From Prevotellaceae bacterium UBA4332 (GTDB taxonomy: Bacteria; Bacteroidota; Bacteroidia; Bacteroidales; Bacteroidaceae), in assembly GCA_002394365.1 (NCBI GenBank), contig DGTQ01000017.1:264921-328920 (forward strand): a DNA stretch of 64,000 nucleotides. Direction: 5' to 3'. A program made the position numbers and the translations under genes. Below, in pieces: positions 24,659 through 36,900 of the stretch (positions are counted from its first letter, which is position 1; every line of letters starts with the position of its first letter). Below the pieces are notes generated by a model that saw only the letters and a program-made list of their open reading frames with translations, did not search any database and had not been told where the DNA came from.

Positions 24659-24688
24659 AGCTTTTTACACTATAACTGTATCTGTGTG

Positions 24689-24720
24689 CAAATTTAGCGA
24701 ATTATTGCGAAACGAGCAAA
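24689..24720 (-). promoter_or_regulatory. Promoter of the fimbrillin-like operon
   Basis: On the minus strand TTTG (24720-24717), a 20-bp spacer, then TAAATTTG (24696-24689), a consensus Bacteroidetes promoter. The 24658 start codon is about 30 nt after the -7 box. Confidence 0.75.
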
Positions 24721-24846
24721 AAAATTGCAATGTTCTCATTTTTATAATTCCTTTTTTTTCTATTTTTCTCGTTTTTATTTACCATTTCATCGCTAATTAT
24801 CTACTTTTTTGTTATTATCGTGCTCTTTGCGCACCCAGCGGTTTTC

Positions 24847-24947
24847 TGCGGAAGCTTAGCATCCAAATGCGGGTGCTTAGTAACCACGCGCGGGTGCTTA
24901 GCAAGGGCAGGCGGGTGCTTAGCAAGGGCGGGCGGGTGCTTAGCAAC
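24847..24947. repeat. Five-copy array with exact 21-bp spacing
   Basis: The core GCTTAG(C/T)A recurs with CTTAG at 24855, 24876, 24897, 24918 and 24939, spacing 21 bp each time; flanks GCGGGTGC and GGGC are shared by the later copies. It lies 130-230 bp upstream of the fimbrillin operon promoter and just after the pectinase gene stop. Confidence 0.8.
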
Positions 24948-24950
24948 CCC

Positions 24951-24982
24951 CTCCCGTCCTCCCCCCAAGGGGGAGGGGGATG
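24951..24982. repeat. GC-rich palindromic repeat (copy upstream of pectinase stop)
   Basis: Core CTCCCCCCAAGGGGGAGGGG, close to the C/G-rich repeats at 37630, 56071 and inside dsbD. It may also act as a terminator-like hairpin for the pectinase gene, whose stop is 9 bp away. Confidence 0.65.
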
Positions 24983-24990
24983 GGTCACTA

Positions 24991-27900
24991 TTAGTATGCT
25001 ATCTTCCTGCCGTTGATGATATATACCCTACCCTTAATCATTTCAGAGCGCTTTACTCTCTGACCTGAGATGGTGTATATCTTCTCGCTGTCGTCGGCAG
25101 CACTGTCAATTCTGTTGATGCTGGTAGCTTCCTCATCGAGGAAGATGAAGCCAGTGCTGTTAGTGCCGCCCGCGAATGGCCAGCCGTCTGCATCGCCATC
25201 CTCTGATACGAGGCTGCCGCTGAGGTATGCCTTGTAAGCGTTGAGGTAGGTGCCGGTGTAGTTGTAGAAGCCCAGTCCGTAGTTAGCCTTGTAGTACAAG
25301 GTATATACATTCATGCCTGCGCGGTCTATGGTCTCCACAGTACCGTCAAGGATACTCATGCGGTCAAGGGATGCAGCAAGAGAACCGCTTACCCTCTTTG
25401 TTTCATCGTAGTACTCGCCCTCGCTGTCAGTATAAGCGAAGGTGTAGGTGCCTACGTCACCCTTTACGATGTAGCCCTGGTTAGCCTCCAGTATGTCAAC
25501 ACGCTTCAGAGCCATTGCCGTAGATGTCACGTCAACAACAGCATACACATAAACCTGCTTCTTTCCTGTTTCGTCATCCGTTGTTGGAGCCTTAGCGTTG
25601 TAGTCAAGGTAGATAGTTGACCAACTCCACTCCTTAGGATCATTGCCTGCAGCAGCCTTTTGGCTCTCTACGAGTGTCAGCTGATAAGACTCATGCACGT
25701 TATATACGAGGTCATTAGAAGGTTCGCCCAGACCACCGCGCTGGTTGGCAGCACGTACCATAAAGGTCTTGCCAATCTGGGTATCGTCCAACTCGTAGCT
25801 ATCCTTTTCGGTGATAGCATAGAGCTCATACTCGCCACTGTCGTTCTTGCGGAAGATGAAGTAGCAGAGAGCCTCGTCCTGTGCCGTCCATGTGAGTGAG
25901 CGGTCCAGTGTGGTGAGGTTAGCATCTGCCATACTTACCTGCTTGGTGTAAAGTGTCGGGTCATAGCCGTCCGTTCCACCCAGAGCATTGTGTATGGTAT
26001 ACTCCGCAGCCTCAGCAGGTGTCATTACGGCTGAGTAAGAGCCGGCAGCTGGTGAAGCAGCACGCAGTGAACGTGTTGAAAGGTCAAGCAGTGTGCCATT
26101 AGCATCCTTAGAGCCATACTCATGGAAGCGGAGCACCTGTCCTGCTGTCATGTTCTTGTAGCCGTCAGCACTTGGCAGAACGTTGAACGTGGTATAGAGG
26201 AATGAAGCAGCAGGGCTGTAGTCACCTGAACCCCATGGACGTGCCAGTGTGAACTTGTTGTTACACGTGGTATATGTCACGTCGTCCTCTGTTGTTACCT
26301 GACAGTTGTCAAACACATATCCCCACTTCTGCACGCCGTTGGTACGAGGTGCCATCATGTTGGCAGCATTGCCTGCCTTGCCGTTACGTAGCATGAGGTT
26401 ACAGTTCTTGAACCAATGGTCGCCGTCGCCGCAGATGAAGTCAACGTAACCCATGATGGTACAGTTCTCGTAGTAGCCACGTGAGTCATTGAACTTGTCA
26501 GAGAGGTTGCTGTAATAGGTATCCTGCCAGCTATCCATCGTCACGTTCTTCATGATGGTCTTTGAGCCACGGTCACGCAGCACTACAGCCACAGCCTTTG
26601 ATGCTCCTCCAAGCACGCTGGTGCGATAGTCGAACTTGTTGGTCAGCGTCATATCCTGAACATAGAAGCCGCTCGCACCCTTCACATAGAATGTAGAGGT
26701 GTATGATATTCCTTCTACCTCTGGCTTGTTGAAGAGCTTGGTGCTCGTCTCGCTCTGTCCGGTAATAGATATATTATCGTGCGTAATCTCAGTCACGCCG
26801 TTATATATCTTCTTACCAGTGAAGTCGCGCTCCACACCATTGTTGTCAGCAGTCAGCGCACTTACCACGTCCGTCGGAGCATTACCCTTCAGCTGGTACT
26901 CTCCGTCAGGCACGAAGATGTAGAAGCGGTCTGCACTTGAGTTAGCATTGGCAAGAGCTATACCCTCGTCTATTGTACCGTAGGCTATGCCGTCAGCCTG
27001 AAGGTTGGCAATGAGCTCGTCGCTTGCCACCTGTCTCTTCACGCCAGAAGTGTAGTTCTCTGTTGGCTTTGTTGAGTTGAACGTATGTGCCTGCTTGTGT
27101 GTTACCACGAAGTTGACCTTTTTCTTCTTGATGGTCTGCGTCGTTGTCGCCGTATGGAACGTGAAGCTTATCTCCTCATCGAAGCTGCCGCCATATACGT
27201 CTGTCAGCGTACCGCTTGGTATGGTAAACGTATAATCCTGGTCAGTTTTAAGGTCCCAATAGCGGAACGTCAGCGTCTTGCCTCCGCTTGCCACCACCTT
27301 GCCTATGCTGGTGTTGATGGTGTCAGTAGCCATCATCTCGTGGTCGAAGGTGATGCTTACAGCACCGTTTACGCTCATCTTGGTGTCTGTGCCTTCTATG
27401 TAGTCAGCTTTAGCACCCTTCACGTCACGACCCCAAACAAGCAGGTTGTTCATCTCCACCTTCTGCCATACTGGGGCATCCATCGTTGTGTATGAAGGCT
27501 CGAAGACAATCTTGTAGATACCTACAGGAGCGCCCGTAGAGGTCTTCACTATGATGGTTGCCGTAGTATCGGCTGTAGTAGCCTGGTTCACTGTCACGAT
27601 AGCATTGCTCTGGTCAGCCTCAGCCTTCACCTTTGGCATGGTGAGTGCCTTGGCGTTCAGTTTCACAGGTATCTTAATGCTCTTATTGGCAACGAGGTTG
27701 TCAATGGTGTAAGCCTCAAGTGACGTGCCGTAAGCGCCCAGAGCTATGTTGTTGACGGTAACATAGTCAAGTGCTGGCAGTCCGCTGTTGTCAACCTTGC
27801 CATACTGTGCTCTTATCATCTTGAAGTAGCCTGCATCGCCACCGAATACTATATCCTGCGTAGAGGCATCGCCCGTGTAGCTTACCGTAGCGAAGTAGTC

Positions 27901-30900
27901 GCGCGTGGTGCCTGTCTCTATTGTTGCAGAATAGCTCTTAGAACCTGCTATTGATGTCTGTCCGTTAAGCTCGCCGTTAACAGCATACAGTGAAATCTTT
28001 GTATTGCTGTTGGTGGGCACAGATATCTTAGAGTCGGTGTTTATCTGGCAGCGTATCGTTGACGCGCTGTTGTCCACCTTTGCCGTAGATGCCGTACAGT
28101 CAATCAGCAGTGGCAGGTCAATGAAGAGGTCCTTAAACTGTCCTGTGGTCTGCTTCAGCTGTGACACGTACACGCCTGAACTCTTCTGATACTTCAGCAA
28201 CGGACCACCACCATAGGTAGCATCATCGCCCGTAGTGAGTGGCCACTCCACCGTCGGTGTGCCCTCAATGTCGAAGAGCGTGAACTCATTTATCTCAAAT
28301 ACTGGGTTGAGGAACAGGTCTTGAGAAGGAGTATAGTCCTTGCCCCACTCATACTTGTTCTTGCCGGTAGAAACACCGTTTTTGTCAACGGCTATTATGC
28401 CACTCTCGTCTGTCCAGTATTTCAGCGTGTAGCCCTCAAGGTAAAGAGTCTGGTTGTTAGCTGGCATAGAGAATGTCTCGCCACGCTCCACTACCCTAAC
28501 GCCAGGAGCTTCGCCCGTAGCCTGTCCGCCAGTAGAGAATGTTATCTGGTAGCTCTCGCGTTCGCCATATACAGCCTCCACCGTTGTGGCGTAAGAATAC
28601 AGACGGAATGTCAGCGTGTAGTCGCGACCTGTTCCCTCTGGTGCTGTCATGCTGAAGCCAGTCTTACTGCCTACGTTATCGATAGTGATGCTATCACCAT
28701 CCACCACGAATGCTTTCAGTTCGTAGAGGCGGTTACGTGTAGCCTTCACCTTAACGTAAGAGCCCAACCTCAGTGTATAGGTGGTGTCAATTGCATTGAC
28801 TGGTGTCTTGAGATAATCCACGTCAGATTTCGCATTGCTGTCTATCTTCTCTTGTGTGGTGTTAACCTTCTCCATGTTGATGCTTCCCCATGCGCCGTTA
28901 TTCGCCGTGGTGGTCAGCGTCACCCTGTCGGCAGCAGGCAACTGTGCCCTGATGCTCTTGTAGTAGGTGTGGTCGCTGCCTATCACGATGTCTATTGACG
29001 TAGCAGGGTTCTGCGTGGTGTAGGTGTAGTAATATACCGGTACGCTGTTCTCCATGCCCTGGGTATATTCCCTTGGCACCACTCCGTCTATTGTAGTGTC
29101 AGTGAGCTTGTAGTATGCAGCGAGTGTAAACTTAGCACCCAGTCCTGAAGGCACTGTTATTACCGTACCTTCGTCGAAGTGACACCACTCATCCAGTGAG
29201 GTGTTGTTCACCTTACCGTTGATGTGCAGAGGCACGTCTATTACCACATTGCCGTTGATGGTAGCGTGTGTAGCATAGTCGAACTCCGTTGGAGTCACGA
29301 AATTCATATGCTGTGCGAAGTATGCCGTGCGGAAGTCCCACGTGATGTCTGCCGTTGTGGTACGATAGTCGAAGTTCTCCGCATTCTTCTTAAAGATAGG
29401 AATGATGTGACGTTTCTCATTCTCAGTGCCGAAGTAATGATAGTCACCTATCTGGTATTCCTCTACCTCCGTCTCTGGGTCATAATTAGTTCTTTCAGGA
29501 GTGAAATCCTTTATATATGCCCAGTGGCTAATAGTGTAGCCTGGTTTGTAGAGAGTGTAGTTGGTAGGTATGTAGAGAGCCGAGGTAGTGTAGCTCTTCG
29601 GGAAGTGATAGTAGTTGAAGAGTGCCGTTGTGTCGGCTTCTGTCCTCGTTTCTATCTCGTCCGGCCATATCTCGGTAAACGTCCTGTATGAGTTATCAGA
29701 CTGTATCAAGCCAGCGACTGGCACCTCATAGTACGTAGTACCTATCTTACCTGCCTCGAACACTGCGACATAGTTTGCAGCCGCATTGGTTGCATTGACT
29801 GTCACGCTGAGCACTCCCGTCTCTGCGTCTGTCAGCGTCACGCCCGTTGGGAAGAGTGCCTCACCGTCTCCTGCATTTTCCGAAACGTACTTAGTACCCT
29901 CAGCGTTCTGCCACTTAACAAAGCGGTAGCCCACCTTTGGAGTAGGAGTAATGGTGATGACAGAGTCAACTGGGAATGCCGTATATTCATCTGCCTCGTC
30001 CTTACCTGTGTCAGATGTCACGCGTACCGTACCCTTGTCGAGCGGTGTCCACGTTACGCTGTACTTCTTCACAGTGTTCTGACGCAGGTTAATGGTCAGC
30101 ACAGGAGCGTCATTCACTGTGAACGAGCCGTGGGCTCTCTTCTTCTCCACGGTCATAGTGCCGCCCGTCAAACCACTTGTCGTTACGTCTGCTGAGCTTT
30201 CCTCGAAGTAGAAGCCATAGCCAGGCACCACGTTGATGTCAACGGTTGCACCATCCACATAACGTCCGTTGCAGTTCTTGTATGTCTGGCTGTATGTCAC
30301 TGCCGCTGCCCTGTTCATGATAGAGTCTTCTGACATTTTCTCGTAGTTAGGCAGGATATAGACGTGATTATCAGGGAAGTTAACCACCCTAGTGAAATCA
30401 TAGAGCTTAGGATATGTCACTGACAGGCTCCTCATAAATGCCGTGCCGTAGTTCAGTGCGCCTGGGGTAAATGTCGTGGTGTTTGGAGCTTCTGGTGCTA
30501 TGTAGTAAGCACTCTCGTTAGAGGTCAGCGTAGCGAGTGTGTCAACACCTGCATATCTGAAGTTACCACCATTAGCGAGGTTGCCTGCACCGTATGTATC
30601 ACTAACCGTAGCCGTTCCGCTACCGTTGGTTGCCTTACCGTCTGTAAGCACCAGACCTGGGTTGGTCAGCGTGCCGTCAGTCAATTGTGACTGAGAGACG
30701 TATGTCACAGACTTCTCGTGAACAGTTGGAAGCAGAGCCTTAGTCTTAGGATCCTTTTCATACTTCTCGAAGGTAGCCTGCTTATAGTTCACCGTCATGC
30801 CATACACAGCAGGGAAGGTGAACTTGGTGCCGTTACGCACCTGAGCAAACTCTGTGATATACTGTGTAGCGTCTGTATAGCTGTTCTGCTTGTTGTTGAA

Positions 30901-33900
30901 CTTACCAGAATACTCCTCTGCGCCAGTATCAGGCAGTGTCACGGTATTGTCAACGTCGATGTCCAGAGGCACATCGATGAATGAGCCGTCATGGAACTTC
31001 ACCTGACCTACAATGAAGCCCTGCTTGCCCAGCGTGGTAGAATTAGCCTCCAGTGCGAGTGCCGGAGCGCCTTCGCTCTGCAGGAAGTTCCATGTCACGG
31101 TGCGATCCTCGTCGGTCTCGTCCGTGCTCACGTCGGTTATCTTCTTCTCGTTCTTTGTCCATACGGCAACGAGGTAGATGTCCTGTGACTCTGCGGTCGT
31201 TGCAAAGTCTGCGCCAGGAGTATATTCCGTTCCTGTGTTCTTGTCTATCCACTTCGTTACGGTGTAGCCCGTCTTGCGGAATGACTGGTTGTAAGGTATC
31301 GTGATGGTACCAGCCACTGCCGTGAACGGATAATCGGTATCAGCGCCCTCAGCATCAGCATCGGTATTGATGCGGTGGAAGTAACGCTGTGTGGTACCTG
31401 CGATAGAGTCGGCAGCAATTATAGATACCAGCTCACCAATCTTAGACACCGCACGGATATGCACCTTGGCGTCGTTGAACTTATCGGTAAGGTTATCAAC
31501 AGTGGTCTTGTTGTTTGTGATAATATCATCTGCAGACCAACCGTCAGCCGTAGCCCTTGAATTGCTTGCCATATAGTAGGTAGTAGCGGCAGCATTGTTG
31601 TTGGTAATGGTAGCCGAGCCGTCGCCGTTGTCCCTGATGTGTGGAGCAGGTGTGCCGGTAATCGTTGTACTAAGGCTTTCGCCGTCGTTTATCATCTTAC
31701 CGATGGTGCTCACGAGTTCCTTGAGGTTCTCGTCATAGTGAGTGTAGTCATTGATAGAGATGCCTGTGCCCACGTAGGCGTAGCCGTTCTTCATAAAGAA
31801 GTGCAGAGCATCATACTCCTCGCCGTCGAGCGGGTCAGTAGCCGTAGCAAGAGGGGTGAACTCAGGCAGGCTCTCGTTACTCTCGTTATAGTTATGTACC
31901 AGCTGCAGTCGGTTCAGCGTGCTCTCCTCGTCAATGCCACTCCACAGTGCTACGGAGCCATCGCGAGAGAATGCCACATTCTCAAACACCTTATACATTG
32001 GGTTGGTAGGCTTAATGCTCACCACGCTGTTAGAGAGCGTAGCAGGCTGTGCCCATGCCCAGCGGCTGGTGTTGTTCTTTGACTGTGAGTAGAAGAACAT
32101 CTTCATGTTCAGCACGTTGGTAGCGCCTATCAGGTCATCACGGAACGACATAGCGAGATGGGTAGAACCAGTGTTTGTACCTTCTGCGTCAATCCACTGA
32201 CCAGAGCCGCCTATCATCTCAGAGAGCACAACCAACTTAGCGTTGGTGATGCCAGGCATAATATCCACGATAGACTCTGAAGACTGCGCAGAGGCAAACT
32301 TAAGGTCTATCACATTATACTGCTCAGCCAGTCCGAGATGTATCTGATCCTTCGTTGCGTCATAGCTTGAAGCATTCTCTGCCAACTCCTGTCCGTCACC
32401 AGAGTCGCCGTAGCCCTGCTGGTAGATGAACACTGCGAATGGCTTGGAAGAGTCGTAACCCTCTGTATTTGCTAACCTCAAGCCATTCTTTTCTGATTCT
32501 ACAGTTTCTTCTTCTGCATTTTTGTATGTGCAGTATGCCGTAACAGTATCAACAGCAAGATACAACTTCGAATCATCATACACCTCTGCTGCTCCACCGT
32601 CAATTTTTATATACGGTACAATATTTGCACCCTCCTTTATGTCAGTAAGCGTTATCCTGCGTCCTCCCTTTCCTCCATGGCCTAATGTAAAGTCTTCTTC
32701 CGCTCTTATTAACGGTGGATTCACATTTATAACCCTTGCTTTTATGGTATATTTAGTACCCATGATGGTAAAAGCGAACTTGCTTAAGTCGCCGTCTGCG
32801 CCATCGTATGAGAGGGTATATTGATAACCCTGTGTTGTAGTCATCACGATTGTCGGATTATCTTCGTATACCGTTGCCGTAGTATATACATTGTCCGTAA
32901 ATGAGCCTATCGCTATCGGAGACTCCTCATTTATAACAAATGATGTTGGAGAATCTATAATGTCATAGTAAATATCAAATAATATATTTGCCTGATTGTT
33001 CTTTACGCTACTACCAGCTGTGAATGCAAATTCAATCTTGGTTCTTGCATCTATATTCTCCGCAGCAGTGAATGATGTTGCTGAAGATCTGTAGTCTGGC
33101 AAGGTTATTGACTCTGCCAACTTATTGTTTGCAAAATCTCCATCAACATATACGCCCGTGAGCGTAATAACATCAAGAGTGTCGTTTGATGTTGCCTCCC
33201 TTGCTACTATCTTAGATATTCTGAAGCCAGAATTAACATCAATAACACAACCCTTGCTACTACCATCACTTAATGTCCCAGTTAGGTTAAACTTTATGCC
33301 ATCGGTCAATTTGTTGGCTGAACCTGACATGGAAGTACTTGCAACTGTATATGACACACCCACATTTGTTGTTGTTCCATTTGCCTTTAGGGTCTGTTCA
33401 TCACCACCTGGTGTCAATACAGCCAATGTCGTTTTTGACACAACGCTTGAATTGGCATAATTGCTCAAAGTGGCCATCGCCTTAATCGTCACATTACCAT
33501 CAAGATTAAGCGACGTAGAGTAAACCGATGAACTTGTAGTCGGGTCTGTCCCATCTGTAGTGTAATATATAGTAGCACCCACTGCAGCCGTAATGGTAAC
33601 GGGATACTTGTGGGATGCTACAGAGTAGTAACCCACGGTAATTGTAGGCGTTGTAGTCTTCGGTATTGCATCTGCCGTGAAAGTAAGGATTGCAGATGTA
33701 TCCTTTGGATTTACTAAAGCAGGATCGTATGCAAATGCCGTTACGGTTGTTCCGCAAGGAACAACCACCGTAGTATCCGCACGATGACTTATCTTTGCTT
33801 CCCCATCTCCTATCTTAAATTTTATATATGCAGAACCTGTTGTAGTCTTGATGTCGTAATTGTAACTCGTACTTGCAGGAACATAGGCCCCCCTTGTAGC

Positions 33901-36900
33901 GGTCGGTTTGGCGCATGCCGCGTCATCATCTATGGTTGTAGTGGCACGAATTCTGTACAAGTTAAGACCTGAATTACCACTATATATATATATGGTGGCA
34001 GACTCCGTACCAGTATAAGAATATGTCGGATCAGCCTTTTCATTTCCCGTTTTGAAAGTGTACATTGTTTCTGCAGCTGCGCTGCCCACCTGTATCATCA
34101 GTGGTCGATCGCTTGCACTACTTGATGCATGAGCTCCCCATACCTGTACAACTGTTGGGCCATCAACGTCAAACTTCAAGCAACGCTTAGATGTACTACC
34201 CGAACCGTTCAATTGCAATCGTTTAGTTGATTGCCAAGTTTCACCATCGATTGTATAGTTTGTTTTACTGTTACTCACAATCATTTTGTTTGCTGCCTTA
34301 TCAATGACTGCCGTCAATCCATCTTTTGATGTAGTCTCTGTAATATCTGCAGTTTCCCATTCGGTAAATACCCAATCCTGCACTATTACCGATGGACTCT
34401 TCGCTATAGTCAGCGTAGCAATACGTGATGTATCACGTTTTGCAGTTTCACCGCTACCATTGATTGCAACACAATATACATAGTGTGTTCCTGCTGAGAA
34501 CTTTTGTGTGCAGGTTGCTGTTGTTTGACCTTCCAAAGTATCCTTTTCCAACTCGTAATCACTGGCACTACCACATGTGAGCCACATATAAGATGTTGCA
34601 TCTTCTGCTTCTATAGAAAGTCCTGACACAGCACTCTTTGACTCGCCTTCATAACTGTCTCTTAAATCTGTCGTAATATATGGCTTAGTGGGTTCACCAC
34701 GAGTAACCATTACTTTTGAAATGTATAATTTTGTTGCACTTGATGTATTCGCACGTCCTATATACAGAGTGTCGTAATCTTCTGTTAACTTGTAGGTTAA
34801 AGTGCCTGGTGTGCCAAAAGACGTAAAATATGGGAAAGAACTACTGGTCGTAAACTCTGATAACGTTTCTCCGTATGCTCCTTTTTCGTTTAGGGTAAAT
34901 ATAGCTGGATAACCAGTTTTCCCTGATGTCATGACAAAGCCCTCTACTGTCACATCCCAACCAGACTTAAATCCACCTTCTATAGCAAGTTGAAGAGCCG
35001 CACATTTCGTTTCTTTATTTGCACCCTCAGGTGTGTACACATACGTGTATCCTTCTTCTATTCCCATGAAACCATTAGGGAATGTTAAACAACCTTTGCT
35101 GAATTTTGATTCTTTGGCACACGTACCCTTATTAACAATAGTCCAACTGTTACCATCGGGATCGACTCCACTCATGGTACCGCCTCCTTCTTCACCAGCA
35201 GTTCCTGAGGTTGCCTCAAAACACATCATCGTTTGCTGTGATACATACTTCACACGCGCTATTTTAGAGTAAGTATCCAATACTACACCATCGGCCGTAC
35301 AAGATGCCACACAGAAGTAGAAGTCCGTGCGGTCTGCAGCATCGCCAGTCGGTGTGGTATAGGTCAGCGTATTTGTAGTCTGACCTTCTACTGCTGTTGC
35401 TCCCTCCGTGGAAGCCACCGTATTATGATACCACTGATAGGAGTCTGCGCCTGTAGCGGTAATGGAAAGACTATATTCCACCCCTTTTGCAGCAGAATAT
35501 GGTGAACCTGTGAGGTCACTCGTGATAATAGGTGCACCCGTTCCTGATACAACGACCTTTATTTTATTGGAATAAGTCGCACCTGCCAGACCTGTTGCCA
35601 CACAGTAGAGGTAGGTAGTGCCCTCCTCACCTGTCTTCAGGGTATAGGAGTTGCGGGTAGCACCGTCGATTGCCACTGCATCGGTGAGGTCAGCCTCCGT
35701 AGCCTTATACCACTGATAGGTCATGGCATTCTCTGCCCACACTGAGAAAGTGAGACCCTTGGCTGCCCTGGTGGTTGTCACCTCAAGGGTGTATTGTCCT
35801 GTTGGGTCCTCTCCTTCACCTGCATCATCAGGGTTCTCGGTGAACGTTGGCACGAGGTCGAGCTTTGGACCTACGAGGAGGTCTATCATATCAGGCACCT
35901 TAGCTGATGATATAGCCACACTTTCGTATGGCACAGTGACGGTAGAGCCACTTTTAGAAGGCTTTGTAGAGGTTGATGGGTCCTCAAACGTATTTTCATC
36001 CACGGTAACGCCTGTAGCATTAGCCATCTTGTAAGTCTTTAGCACACCGGTAGAGAAATAGTTGCCTTGTATAAGGTACTCTGACTCCAAACGCGGGTTG
36101 ATGGCGTTCTCGGTGTTGTTGGCACAGTTGTACCAGTTGTTCAAGAGGTGAATCTTACCGAAACGTCCCATAGGCATACGTGAACGACAGTTCTCGCCCC
36201 ACTCGTTGTAGGCGAAGGTGATGTTCAGCTTGCCGCGGTCCGTTGTCTTGCTGTCGCTGGAACCAACGAGGTTGGTGTTCTGGTGCACGTAAGAGTAGTC
36301 GGTATAACGGAAATGACACCATGAAGCGGTGATATAGTCAGACTCATTGGTGATATCGAAGTTACCATCCTGACCGTCAATAAACTCACAGTGGTCAACC
36401 CATACGTGATTGGTGCCGTTGATGACAGAAACGAGATCGACACCGCCCACATCGACTGAGCCTGGACCCTGGAAACTGATGTTACGGATAATGATGTTCT
36501 CACAACCAGTGATATAGAAGATACCTGACTTCTTGTAGTACTCCGTGCGCAGGAAGTAGGCATTCTCAGGTATGGCAGGAACTTCCTTTCCTTGCGCTAT
36601 CGAATCTGCCTTATCAGCAAGCCACTTCTGATAGAGTTCAGAGCCCTTGTCAGCAAGAGTCTTACGGGTGAGCCACTCGCCTTCCTCACCGATTTCGATA
36701 AGGAGGGAGTCCTCGCCGTTGACATCCTTCAGATAGAACGAACCACCCGTGCCCGATGATGTAGCGGCATTAGAGACACCTGAGCCACCGCTGGTATCTA
36801 CAGCGTTGAGCCAAGACTTGATGATATCGGTAAGGTGCCACGTAGTACACAGGCGTGCGCCATTAAGACCGATGAGGGTCTTGTTGCGCAGACCGTCAAG

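Noticed and set aside
24847..24947. Possible CRISPR array
   Set aside because: Units are 21 bp end to end with no unique spacers and no cas genes; it is a tandem repeat.
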